A stretch of 58,733 nucleotides of DNA. Origin: Limivivens faecihominis. Lineage in GTDB: Bacteria; Bacillota; Clostridia; Lachnospirales; Lachnospiraceae. The translations under genes and the position numbers were made by a program. Position 1 is the stretch's first letter. Each line of letters begins with the position of its first letter. The notes beneath the pieces were generated by a model, which was given only the letters and a program-made list of their open reading frames with translations, had not been told where the DNA came from and did no database searches. The stretch is taken from the NCBI RefSeq assembly GCF_020686945.1, contig NZ_JAJEPR010000021.1:1-58733 (forward strand). Direction: 5' to 3'. Below, piece after piece: positions 34,939 to 43,009 of the stretch.

Positions 34939-36366
34939 TTATTCAGTTAAAACAGCAGCATTTTTTACTTCCATTGTTCCATCGGAGACAAAAAATCCCA
35001 GATGGCGGTTTTTCCAGTTATACATCCGGAAACCAAAGGCTACATCATTATTTATATAAAGCACACCTATGGTATCCTGAATATATAAGGCAATTTCATA
35101 TTCTTTTCCAGGCTCCAGTTTTAACGGTCTTTCCATCTCCACTGCATAGGGGAACATCTGCCCACCCTGTTCGTACATCCGCAGTCCGGAGCGGTACTGG
35201 ATCCTGTTAAATTGCGGTTCAAACATCAGATAATAGCCAAAATCAAAGGCTTCATCTACCTGGAGGGCCAGTCCGAACCTTGTAGGTGTTCCCTCATAAC
35301 GAAGTTTTGCTTTGATACAGCACTGCGCTGGAATCACGCTTCCAAGTGCGGCAGCAAATCCATCTTCAGAGCTGCAGAGAGTTCCGTCTGCCCGGTGTTC
35401 CCAATTGCCGCTCAGACCTCTGATCTCTGTTTTCTCACTGTGATGGAATGCATTCGCCACACTTTCCACGGGGCATACGCCCAGCGTTCCGTCCTCATGC
35501 TGCACCAGCTGATGAACGACAATAGAGCCTCCCCAGTTCCAGGTGCAGTAATCTTTTCCGAAATCTTTCCCGGGATCAAAGTCCCAACCGTTTTCACCTC
35601 TGGTAGGGTTCCAGCCGTATACATAACGGTGGGTTCCATCAGATCCCGTTTTTGCTGCATAAAAAGCTCTTCCGTCAAACGTATCCCGCTCCGGGCGTAT
35701 CCATGGGCCCTTCGGAGACCTGCTCATCCGGTAATAGGTACAAAAACCATCCGTATAATTGGAAAACACCAGATAATACCAGTCACCCATTTTGAAAAAA
35801 TCCGGGCACTCATTGGCTGCCTGATTGGTTCTGGATGCGTAAAGGGGCTTTCTGTACTCCCAGTGGGAGAGATCGTCCGATACGCACAGTGCCACACAAC
35901 CATTCCGTTCTGTTGCCGCATTTTCCCTGGCTGCCAGGATCATCCACCATTTCTTTTCCTCCTCATTCCAGAATACATGAGGATCTCTCCAGTCAGACAT
36001 CCGGTAAATTTCTCCGTCCGGTCCAAATTTATCTTCCGGGATGTCCTCCCAGTGTACAAGGTCTTTGCTCGTCGCATGTCTTGCCCACTGGGCCGGCGGG
36101 TTCTGATCGAAGGTACAGTAGAACATATGGTAAACACCGTCCACTTCGATCACAGACCCGGTTCCACCCTGAATGTTTGTCGGGGTTTCTTTGTAAATCC
36201 GGTTGTCTTCCGTTATGATCTGATGCCAGCCATAGACGATCTTGTCTTTCGGTGCATCCGGATTCCAGTTTTTCAGATAATAGTTTTCGAATCTTTTCGT
36301 CTTCTGATTGTAAAACGGAATCACATCTCCGGTTTTCGCATACTCAGGTGTATAAAATAAGTTCAT
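34939..36366 (-). CDS. Divergent GH32 family glycosidase
   Basis: A 475-aa protein with a five-bladed propeller and a C-terminal beta-sandwich (from about residue 330). RDPHVFW (Asp128) and ANECPDFF (Glu186) match GH32. WARHATSKDLVHW is also typical. The nucleophile region reads TGDVIPFYN (Asp14) instead of WMNDPNG, starting only 14 residues from the N-terminus, so it belongs to a variant subgroup whose substrate may differ from plain fructans. No signal peptide. GGGAGGG precedes the ATG. It follows the binding-protein gene by 33 bp. Confidence 0.83.
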   Translation of the reverse strand: MNLFYTPEYAKTGDVIPFYNQKTKRFENYYLKNWNPDAPKDKIVYGWHQIITEDNRIYKETPTNIQGGTGSVIEVDGVYHMFYCTFDQNPPAQWARHATSKDLVHWEDIPEDKFGPDGEIYRMSDWRDPHVFWNEEEKKWWMILAARENAATERNGCVALCVSDDLSHWEYRKPLYASRTNQAANECPDFFKMGDWYYLVFSNYTDGFCTYYRMSRSPKGPWIRPERDTFDGRAFYAAKTGSDGTHRYVYGWNPTRGENGWDFDPGKDFGKDYCTWNWGGSIVVHQLVQHEDGTLGVCPVESVANAFHHSEKTEIRGLSGNWEHRADGTLCSSEDGFAAALGSVIPAQCCIKAKLRYEGTPTRFGLALQVDEAFDFGYYLMFEPQFNRIQYRSGLRMYEQGGQMFPYAVEMERPLKLEPGKEYEIALYIQDTIGVLYINNDVAFGFRMYNWKNRHLGFFVSDGTMEVKNAAVLTE

Positions 36367-36399
36367 TCGGCCCTCCCTGCTGTCACATGCTGTCAGTTA

Positions 36400-37983
36400 T
36401 TATTTATTGGTGAGTTCATAGAACATATCGAAACCTTTCTGTTTCAGTTCCAGAAGTTCAGAAAGTCCCATGGAATCCATTTTTGCAAGATAAGCGTCCC
36501 AGTCTTCATCTGTGATACCGTCTTTCACGATACCTGCTTTCGTCTGCTCTGCATAGTTTTTGAGGTCGGTCTCGATCTCTGCGATTCTTGTGATGTCCTC
36601 CTGGTCCATAAAGGCTGCCGGATAGTTGTAATCACTGGTGATTGCCGGAGAGTAGATGTTTTTTACCATCTCGAGACGCGCACCATCAGAATCTACCATC
36701 TTGTCAACATAAACGCCATAGTAGTCAGCAAGAATTGCAAATACATCATAGAGGTTCTGGTCATTTCTGACTTTGCCGTCCTGACCTTCCTCGGTCCATT
36801 TCAGCATGCCGTCTTCCATAGTAAATACATTGGTATAATTTTCATCATCGTAAGTACCAAAGCAGTTCTGGATAGACATGGACGGTTCATAATACTGATC
36901 CAGATATGCCAGTGCGATTTCCGGTTTTTCGCAGGCTGCAGTTACAGCTGTTACACCCATATCAAAACTGTAGTAGTTCTGTCTCGGAACATTCACCGTT
37001 CCATCCGGTCCTGCCAGAGGCGGAAGCGGCTCATAATCGTCCGTATAATCTCCTGCCATTCCGATTGCCCAGTCATAGAAAAGACCAACTCTTCCGGAAG
37101 CAACCTTTGCAGAATAGCTTGCTCCATCCTGAGAGAAGATTTCCGGATCTACCAGTCCTTCGCTGTACAGCTCATGGAGCCATTCCAGTCCTTCTCTCAC
37201 ATCATCCTGTACCAGAGTGTAATAAACCTCTTTGTCATTGCTCACCATATAATGATCCATATCATCGCCGCAGCCAAAAGAGCCTAAGGTAATGCCCGGA
37301 TCCTGGTTTACCTGGTTGATACGGAAGGACATGGGAACCACGTCTCCGCTTTCTACGGTAATGTTCTCCTTGAAAGCCTCAAGAACTGTTTTCAGTTCAT
37401 CGGTAGTGGTCGGCATTTCCAGTCCCAGTTCGTCCAGCCAGCTCTTGTTGATGTAGGGGATTGCTCCGACTACGTTGATGTTCTCCTTCGGGTTCGTGGA
37501 CCATTCATTGATGAACGGAAGAGTATAAATATGTCCGTCCGCAGAAGTAATAGCGGCTTTTACCTCCGGTCTCTTCTCCAGAACTGCTTTCAGGTTCGGC
37601 ATATCCTCTTCAATGTAGTCCTCGATGGGAATAAAGATTCCTTTGCTTGCATAACTGAGAATGTCGTAAGGTTTGATATACATTTTTGTAATGACATCCG
37701 GCATGCCTTTCTTGGACAGGGCCAGTTTGGATTTCTCATCAAACTGATCAGCCGGGATGGTCTGATAATCTACCTGCACATTGGTAGCTGCTTCCATTCT
37801 CTGAACCAGTGCTTTCTTGCTGAAATCCTGCTCGGAATCATTCTCGGCTCTTGTCATGATAGAAAAGCTGTAACTTTCTTCCAGCGGGAAGGTAATGCCG
37901 GATTCACTTGCGGATGCAACGGATCCCAGGCTGGCTGCCAGCATTGCTGCCATACACAGAGCGGTCATTTTTTTGTTTGCCAT
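36400..37983 (-). CDS. Sugar ABC solute-binding protein (fructan locus)
   Basis: A 527-aa family 1-type extracellular binding protein with a signal peptide ending near ASASES and no lipobox Cys. It shares the long build of LipO/YtcQ-like proteins that work with YtcP/LplB-type permeases, as encoded next to it. The late domain has FYDWAIG and ALAYLDQYYEP. It is expected to capture fructo-oligosaccharides, given the GH32/GH172 neighbours. The GGAGG site sits before the ATG. Confidence 0.9.
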   Translation of the reverse strand: MANKKMTALCMAAMLAASLGSVASASESGITFPLEESYSFSIMTRAENDSEQDFSKKALVQRMEAATNVQVDYQTIPADQFDEKSKLALSKKGMPDVITKMYIKPYDILSYASKGIFIPIEDYIEEDMPNLKAVLEKRPEVKAAITSADGHIYTLPFINEWSTNPKENINVVGAIPYINKSWLDELGLEMPTTTDELKTVLEAFKENITVESGDVVPMSFRINQVNQDPGITLGSFGCGDDMDHYMVSNDKEVYYTLVQDDVREGLEWLHELYSEGLVDPEIFSQDGASYSAKVASGRVGLFYDWAIGMAGDYTDDYEPLPPLAGPDGTVNVPRQNYYSFDMGVTAVTAACEKPEIALAYLDQYYEPSMSIQNCFGTYDDENYTNVFTMEDGMLKWTEEGQDGKVRNDQNLYDVFAILADYYGVYVDKMVDSDGARLEMVKNIYSPAITSDYNYPAAFMDQEDITRIAEIETDLKNYAEQTKAGIVKDGITDEDWDAYLAKMDSMGLSELLELKQKGFDMFYELTNK

Positions 37984-38031
37984 AACTTTTTCCTCCTTTT
38001 ATATGAGATAAGTGCACTATGCACAGATCTT

Positions 38032-38925
38032 TCAACCTTTTACTGAACCGATCATAACACCTTTTTCAAAAGATTTTGCAAAGAACGGATACAGTACGAT
38101 CAGCGGAACGCTGGATATTACGATAGTAGAATATTTCAGAAGATCTGCAAGTTTCGCCGTTTCTGCCAGTTTTTCCATATTGGCCACCAGGTTCGGATTG
38201 ATCTGGTTCTGGACCAGGATAGAACGGAGAACCAACTGCAAGGGCTGCAGGTTCTGATCATCCAGATAAATCATTGCATCAAAGTAAGAATTCCACATAG
38301 CCACGAACTGATACAGGCACAAAACTGCAATGATCGGTTTACATACCGGAATCAGGATCTTAAAGAAATACTGCACTTCTGTAGAACCGTCCATGGAAGC
38401 TGCCTCGTAAAGTTCAATGGGCACCGTCTTATAATAAGAACGGGCAAGGATCATATTCCAGACATTCAGTGCTCCTGGCAGAAGAATTGCCCATACCGTA
38501 TTAACCAATCCCAGCTGATCCATCAGCAGGTACGTTGGCATCAGACCACCGCCGAAAAACATGGTAAATACGAAGATCGCATTGAAAAACTTCTTTCCCA
38601 TGAAGTCATTCCGTGACATGGGATATGCCGTCAGCAGAGTCACCGTCACCGAAATAACCGTAAAAACGATGGAATAGAAAAAGGAATTCCGGAAGCCTCT
38701 CCATATATTCGGATCCTGAAAAACTCTTCTATAGCCTTCCAGCGTCCAGTCCTTCACATTCAAGGAAACGCCAACGCTGTTCCGCACAGACGGATCCATG
38801 ATCGAACAGAGCAGAATATAAGCAACCGGTACAACAATCAGAACCGTCAGCAGGATCAGGAGCAGATTTCCGCCCCATGTAACAACTTTATCTTGTGTAA
38901 TCGTACTTTTCTTTTTGTTATTCAT
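38032..38925 (-). CDS. Carbohydrate ABC permease, YtcP/MalG class
   Basis: A 297-aa inner-membrane protein with six spans, the coupling loop YEAASMDGSTEVQYFFKI (EAA motif), and a FEKGVMIGSVKG ending typical of YtcP/LplC proteins. AGGAGG precedes the ATG at 38925. Twelve bases separate it from the preceding permease. No ATPase gene accompanies the operon. Confidence 0.92.
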   Translation of the reverse strand: MNNKKKSTITQDKVVTWGGNLLLILLTVLIVVPVAYILLCSIMDPSVRNSVGVSLNVKDWTLEGYRRVFQDPNIWRGFRNSFFYSIVFTVISVTVTLLTAYPMSRNDFMGKKFFNAIFVFTMFFGGGLMPTYLLMDQLGLVNTVWAILLPGALNVWNMILARSYYKTVPIELYEAASMDGSTEVQYFFKILIPVCKPIIAVLCLYQFVAMWNSYFDAMIYLDDQNLQPLQLVLRSILVQNQINPNLVANMEKLAETAKLADLLKYSTIVISSVPLIVLYPFFAKSFEKGVMIGSVKG

Positions 38926-38936
38926 TACGGCTCCTC

Positions 38937-39869
38937 CTATAATCCTTCACCCTCATTCAGTTTGGAAACAACATAGTTTACTGCCACCAAAAGAATCAGG
39001 TTGACAATGGAGTTGAACAGACCTACCGCAGTGGAATATCCGTAATCTCCCATCTCAAGACCAAGACGGTATACATAGGTAGGAATGATATCACTCGTGA
39101 TCTTGTTCAGATCTGTCTGCATTGCATATACTTTTTCAAAACCGATACTCATGATATTTCCTGCGGATAAAATAAACTGGATCACAATAACAGGCTTCAA
39201 TGCCGGCAGTTCTACATTTCTGATCTGCTGAATGATCGTCGCTCCGTCGATCTTTGCTGCTTCGATCAGATCCTGACTGACCCCGGCAAGCGTTGAAGTA
39301 TAAATAATGGAAGACCAGCCGATCGTCTGCCAGATTCCACTTCCTATATACAGGCTTCTGAACCATTTGGATTCAGACATGAAATCAATACTTGTTCCAA
39401 AGATTGCATTGATCGGTCCCACCGGAGAAAAGAACAGGCGGATCATACCAGCAAGTACGATGGTTGAGATAAAATACGGAAGATAAAAAACCAATTGTGC
39501 ATTTCTCTTGATCCTTGCACTTCTCACCCGGTTCAGAAGCAGAGCAAGAATGATCGGCGGGAAAAAGCTCCACAGAAGATTGTAGCCGCTCAGTTTCAGC
39601 GTATTGACCAGAAGCCTTAAAAACTCCGTAGATGAAAACAACCTTTTAAAGTTGTAAGCCCCGATCCATTTACTGTCAAAGTAGCCCAGGAACGGACTGT
39701 ATTCCTCAAAAGCAATGATGATTCCAAGCATTGGAAGGTATTTAAAAATCAGTGTCAGTAAAAGTCCCGGCAATAAGAAAATGATATACAGCTGCCAGTT
39801 TTTTCGGAAATACTTACCAAACTGGTTCATATAAGCAGATACTGAACCCGTTTTCTCTTTTTTCCTCAT
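38937..39869 (-). CDS. Carbohydrate ABC permease, LplB/UgpA class
   Basis: A permease of about 310 aa with a short polar N-terminus, six spans, the MLGIIIAFEEYSPFLG segment of LplB proteins, and an EAAKIDGATIIQQIRNVELP coupling loop. The start at 39869 follows AAAGGAAGAGGG. The longer frame to 39977 would translate the leader hairpin at 39900-39940 and is rejected. First gene of the fructan operon. Confidence 0.9.
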   Translation of the reverse strand: MRKKEKTGSVSAYMNQFGKYFRKNWQLYIIFLLPGLLLTLIFKYLPMLGIIIAFEEYSPFLGYFDSKWIGAYNFKRLFSSTEFLRLLVNTLKLSGYNLLWSFFPPIILALLLNRVRSARIKRNAQLVFYLPYFISTIVLAGMIRLFFSPVGPINAIFGTSIDFMSESKWFRSLYIGSGIWQTIGWSSIIYTSTLAGVSQDLIEAAKIDGATIIQQIRNVELPALKPVIVIQFILSAGNIMSIGFEKVYAMQTDLNKITSDIIPTYVYRLGLEMGDYGYSTAVGLFNSIVNLILLVAVNYVVSKLNEGEGL

Positions 39870-39899
39870 ATCCCTCTTCCTTTCTCTTTTCACTTGCCT

Positions 39900-39940
39900 G
39901 TAGCTGTCCAGTACCCTCACGACGGCCTCTGGATAGCTAC
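39900..39940. repeat. Hairpin element in the fructan operon leader
   Basis: The arms GTAGCTGTCCAG and CTGGATAGCTAC (39900-39911, 39929-39940) pair over 12 positions. It is the same type as 21996-22042. It lies in the 5' leader between the promoter and the first permease. Confidence 0.65.
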
Positions 39941-39975
39941 ATTTGTTCATTCGTAAGTTGCTGTTTGTTAAATCC

Positions 39976-40003
39976 ATAATACTATTTTTCTTCGTCTTGT
40001 CAA
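39976..40003 (-). promoter_or_regulatory. Sigma-A promoter of the fructan operon
   Basis: On the minus strand a perfect TTGACA (39998-40003), a 16-bp spacer and TATTAT (39976-39981). It gives a leader of about 100 nt. LacI-family repression is expected from the divergent regulator gene. Confidence 0.7.
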
Positions 40004-40094
40004 TATGCTTTTGTGCATTTTGTTTGTTTGTATAATTTTCGTTTGTTATTTTTAGTATTTTTTCTCTTCTTTTTTGCTTTTCAGCTTTATTATA

Positions 40095-40108
40095 TTTACA
40101 TTTGTAAA
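40095..40108. promoter_or_regulatory. Candidate LacI-family operator
   Basis: A perfect 14-bp palindrome TTTACATTTGTAAA in the 356-bp gap between the divergent permease and lacI-type genes. It lies just upstream of the regulator's -35 and about 90 bp upstream of the operon promoter. The rest of the gap is AT-rich, with promoters and two hairpin elements. Confidence 0.5.
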
Positions 40109-40119
40109 CTTTTATATTC

Positions 40120-40148
40120 TTGCTTTTTTACATTTTCCATGCTACAAT
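40120..40148 (+). promoter_or_regulatory. Candidate promoter of the LacI-family gene
   Basis: TTGCTT (40120-40125), 17 bp and TACAAT (40143-40148). Confidence 0.5.
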
Positions 40149-40167
40149 ATTTACAGAAACCCAAATG

Positions 40168-40193
40168 GTAACTGTTCATTCTCTTCACAGTTA
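40168..40193. repeat. Shortened hairpin element in the regulator leader
   Basis: TAACTGT/ACAGTTA arms (40169-40175, 40187-40193). The sequence GTAACTGTTCA...CTTCACAG matches the left half of the element at 21996-22020. Confidence 0.5.
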
Positions 40194-40225
40194 TCTCAAA
40201 TTTACTTTTCAAAAGGATAATCGTT

Positions 40226-41326
40226 ATGGCAAAAGCAAAAATATTGGTTCAGGACATTGCCGATGCTTTGAATCTTTCCCGTACAACCGTTTCAAAAGTT
40301 CTGAATAACAGCGGATCTGTCTCTCCCCAGACTCGGGAACGGGTCCTCCATAAGGCTGCGGAATTAAATTATAAATGTTATTCCCTGATTCAACCGGTTC
40401 TGACAGAAAACCTGGATCTGGAAGAAGCCTTCACTGCCCAGTCCACAGATGCTCCGGAGGAAGAATCAGCCCCTTCCCAACAGTCACAGATTGCTGTCTT
40501 TTTCTCCAAGGGAATTGACAAGCAACATATCGGCTTCAATCTTCTCTCGGTTCTGGGACAGGAACTGAGCAGGAAAAATTACTCTATATCCATGTATTTC
40601 ATCCAGGAAGCAGAATTTCAGTCTCTTCTGCTTCCTCCTACCTTCCATCTGGAACAGACAGCTTCCATCTTCTGCATTGAACTTCTGGATAAATCCTATT
40701 CCCGAATGCTCTGCTCCCTCGGAAAGCCCATTCTGTTTTTTGACGCCTACGCCGGTATTTTGGAAGACAGCCTCCCTGCTGATGTCCTGACTGCCGAAAG
40801 CCAGTTTCGCCTGACCGGCCTTATCAAAAACCTGATCCAAAAATATCATCTGCAGAAAATAGGTTTTTTCGGCTCCTCCCTTCACTGTCTGAGTTTTTTC
40901 GAACGCTGGCTTGGTTTCCGCGCTGCCATTCTTTCCTGTGGTCTGGAGTATGATGAAACCTACAGTATCATTGCAAATGATGACCTCTACTGGGATGACC
41001 GCTGGCTTCTGACACAGCTGAAACGGATGGATTCCCTTCCGGAGCTTTTCGTCTGTGCCAATGATGCCCTGGCGTGTCAGCTGATGCGGATCCTTGCATC
41101 TCTGAATATCCACTGCCCGAGAGATATCTTGATCACCGGTTTTGACAATTGCCCAATCGCATCCACGAATCAGCCCGGCATTACCACCATTGACCCGCAC
41201 AGTTCAGATCTTGCCTGGGAGGCGACTTCCCTGATTCTGTCCCGCCTGGAAGAACCGAAACAGCCTTACCGGAATATCCGTCTGCAGTCTTCCGTGATTG
41301 AGCGGGAATCTACGCTCCGCCGCTGA
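40226..41326 (+). CDS. LacI family transcriptional regulator
   Basis: A 366-aa repressor-type protein. The helix-turn-helix VQDIADALNLSRTTVSKVLNN with the hinge region covers residues 8-60. An insertion of about 30 residues rich in Glu/Ser/Ala precedes the sugar-binding domain. The C-lobe has CANDALACQLMRIL and ITGFDNCPIAS, standard for the family. It diverges from the fructan operon and probably controls it in response to a fructose-containing sugar. AAAAGGA precedes the ATG. Confidence 0.93.
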   Translation: MAKAKILVQDIADALNLSRTTVSKVLNNSGSVSPQTRERVLHKAAELNYKCYSLIQPVLTENLDLEEAFTAQSTDAPEEESAPSQQSQIAVFFSKGIDKQHIGFNLLSVLGQELSRKNYSISMYFIQEAEFQSLLLPPTFHLEQTASIFCIELLDKSYSRMLCSLGKPILFFDAYAGILEDSLPADVLTAESQFRLTGLIKNLIQKYHLQKIGFFGSSLHCLSFFERWLGFRAAILSCGLEYDETYSIIANDDLYWDDRWLLTQLKRMDSLPELFVCANDALACQLMRILASLNIHCPRDILITGFDNCPIASTNQPGITTIDPHSSDLAWEATSLILSRLEEPKQPYRNIRLQSSVIERESTLRR

Positions 41327-41334
41327 GTGATGTA

Positions 41335-41400
41335 AAGCGGACATTCGCAATCCGCTTCGCTACTTGCTCATGAACGCAGTCGCTTCGCGATCTGCGTTCA
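41335..41400. repeat. Short palindromic element downstream of the LacI gene
   Basis: Two consecutive palindromes: GCGGA/TCCGC (41337-41355) and TGAACGCAG/CTGCGTTCA (41371-41379, 41392-41400), whose loop contains TCGCTTCGCGA. The first resembles part of the structured stretch at 15031-15242. Confidence 0.5.
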
Positions 41401-41405
41401 AAAAA

Positions 41406-41446
41406 GGAGCGGTACCGCAGATTTTTCTGTGATACCGCTCCTTTTT
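41406..41446. terminator. Bidirectional terminator
   Basis: A 15-position stem GGAGCGGTACCGCAG with CTGTGATACCGCTCC, flanked by an A-run on the left and a T-run on the right. It serves the LacI gene on plus and the membrane-protein gene on minus. Confidence 0.85.
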
Positions 41447-41485
41447 ATTTATCCCCATACACAGCAAGACAGGCTTCCATACTGC

Positions 41486-42133
41486 TTACTGCACCATTAT
41501 TTCCAGAAATTTAATACAGTTTTCCAGGTTCTTGCTGCTGGACATCACCACTGCATAGACCGGGCTGTAATAAACCATATTGTATTTCTCCCAGTTTGGA
41601 CATTTCTCCAAATCCAGTCTGCCGTCGTCTGTCATGTAGTCCTCATACTTGGAATAATCGTCTCCCAAAACCTCTTTCCAGCTGATAAAGGCTTCCTGCT
41701 CATTGTACTTCTCATAGGTCTCGTCGCCGCAGAACATCAGATCCGCCGTTCCGGCTCCCATCACCACGGTCATTTTCACCACGGAGTTGTAATCGTCTCC
41801 GGAAAGAAGGGAGGTGTCCACATCCACCACCTCATGCTTGTCCCCGGTACCCGCATAGGCCAAGAAATCATTCTGCAGAGCCTCCACCTGCTCGTCATGA
41901 TCATAATTGGAATCTACCACCGCGATGGACAGAAGGGATTTGAGCTGTGCATTCTGAAACATCTGCACACCAATGGAAATGATAATGCAGATAACCACGA
42001 TCGCCGCAAACACTCCCTTATAATATTCCAGAATATAACCAACCTTCTGTTTAAAAGTCATGTTTTTCAGCTTTTTCCGCTCATTCTCCCATTTTTCTTT
42101 TCGGGTCATATCCGACTCGTATCTTTTTTCCAT
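41486..42133 (-). CDS. Uncharacterised single-span membrane protein
   Basis: A 215-aa protein I do not recognise. A charged cytosolic N-terminus (residues 1-35, many Lys/Glu) is followed by one hydrophobic segment (about 36-57) and an extracellular acidic domain. That domain has VVDSNYDHDEQ and MGAGTADLMFCGDETYEKY, loosely reminiscent of the ligand-binding lobes of extracellular binding proteins. A GAGGAGG site fixes the start at 42133. It diverges from the OmpR-type regulator, which may control it. Confidence 0.7.
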   Translation of the reverse strand: MEKRYESDMTRKEKWENERKKLKNMTFKQKVGYILEYYKGVFAAIVVICIIISIGVQMFQNAQLKSLLSIAVVDSNYDHDEQVEALQNDFLAYAGTGDKHEVVDVDTSLLSGDDYNSVVKMTVVMGAGTADLMFCGDETYEKYNEQEAFISWKEVLGDDYSKYEDYMTDDGRLDLEKCPNWEKYNMVYYSPVYAVVMSSSKNLENCIKFLEIMVQ

Positions 42134-42242
42134 GATAACCTCCTCAAAAACATATATGGTCTCTATCTTACGTTTTCTAGTTAAACACAATTTAAACTTC
42201 CGCGGGGCGAATCTAAAAAAACTGTGAATTTCTCTGATATTT

Positions 42243-42271
42243 TTGACCACGCCCCGGCACTGTGGTAAGAT
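42243..42271 (+). promoter_or_regulatory. Sigma-A promoter of the OmpR-type regulator
   Basis: TTGACC (42243-42248), 17 bp and TAAGAT (42266-42271), 33 bp before the start codon. Confidence 0.65.
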
Positions 42272-42304
42272 ATTCTTAATAATTACTTTACCCAAGGAGG
42301 TCCC

Positions 42305-42991
42305 ATGTTCCAGATTCTGATCGTTGACGATGATAAAAATTTAAAGCGGGCGCTCTCGCTCCTCCTCACGGATTCCGGCTACCGGACCTTTTCTGCCGGT
42401 TCCGCCAGGGAGGCGCTCCATACCCTGGAAAAATGCCGCATCGACCTCATGGTGCTGGAGGCAGCCCTTCCCGGCATGGATGGTCTCGCCCTCACCAAAC
42501 TCCTTCGGGACTGCAAAAATGACCTCCCCATCCTCATGCTTTCCTCCGGAAAGCAGCCCGCCGACATCAAGAAGGGCTTCCTCGCCGGCGTGGATGATTA
42601 CGTCACGAAACCCTTCGATTCCGAGGAACTTACCCTTCGGATCAAAGCCCTTCTCCGCCGGGCAAAGATCGTCTCCGAGCACCAGCTGGTCATCGGAAAA
42701 ACCACCCTGGACTACGACACCTTCTCCGTCGCCACCGACGGCCGGGAGCAGATCCTGCCCCAGAAGGAATTTTGCCTGCTCTACAAGCTCCTTTCCTACC
42801 CCAACCAGGTATTTACCCGCCTGCAGCTCATGGATGACATCTGGGGCCCCTCCTCCGAGTCCACCCCCGCCACCGTCAGTGTCCACATCAACCGCCTCCG
42901 AAACCGCTTCCGCAATGCAGAAGACTTCTCCATCGTCACCATCCGCGGCCTCGGCTATAAGGCACAGATAAAGAAATCCCCCGCCATTTAG
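42305..42991 (+). CDS. OmpR-type response regulator with Glu at the phospho-acceptor site
   Basis: A 228-aa protein: receiver domain (residues 1-115) plus winged-helix DNA-binding domain (130-225, with INRLRNRFR and TIRGLGYKA). The acidic pair DDD at 8-10 and the Lys of VTKPF are present. The position after DLMVL reads Glu52 (codon GAG) where active receivers have Asp. Glu often mimics the phosphorylated state, so it may be constitutively active or regulated otherwise. No histidine kinase gene is adjacent. AAGGAGG precedes the ATG; a strong promoter and its own terminator make it a single-gene unit. Confidence 0.92.
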   Translation: MFQILIVDDDKNLKRALSLLLTDSGYRTFSAGSAREALHTLEKCRIDLMVLEAALPGMDGLALTKLLRDCKNDLPILMLSSGKQPADIKKGFLAGVDDYVTKPFDSEELTLRIKALLRRAKIVSEHQLVIGKTTLDYDTFSVATDGREQILPQKEFCLLYKLLSYPNQVFTRLQLMDDIWGPSSESTPATVSVHINRLRNRFRNAEDFSIVTIRGLGYKAQIKKSPAI

Positions 42992-43007
42992 CGGGGGAAA
43001 TTTTTTT
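42977..43007 (+). terminator. Intrinsic terminator of the OmpR-type regulator
   Basis: An 8-bp stem TCCCCCGC/GCGGGGGA (42977-42984, 42991-42998), a 6-nt loop and a T-run, overlapping the last codons of the gene. Three bases separate it from the stop of the convergent fucosidase gene. Confidence 0.85.
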
Positions 43008-43009
43008 AC

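Noticed and set aside
35212..36360. A 382-codon plus-strand frame over the GH32-like gene
   Set aside because: Antisense shadow; the minus-strand protein has intact catalytic motifs.
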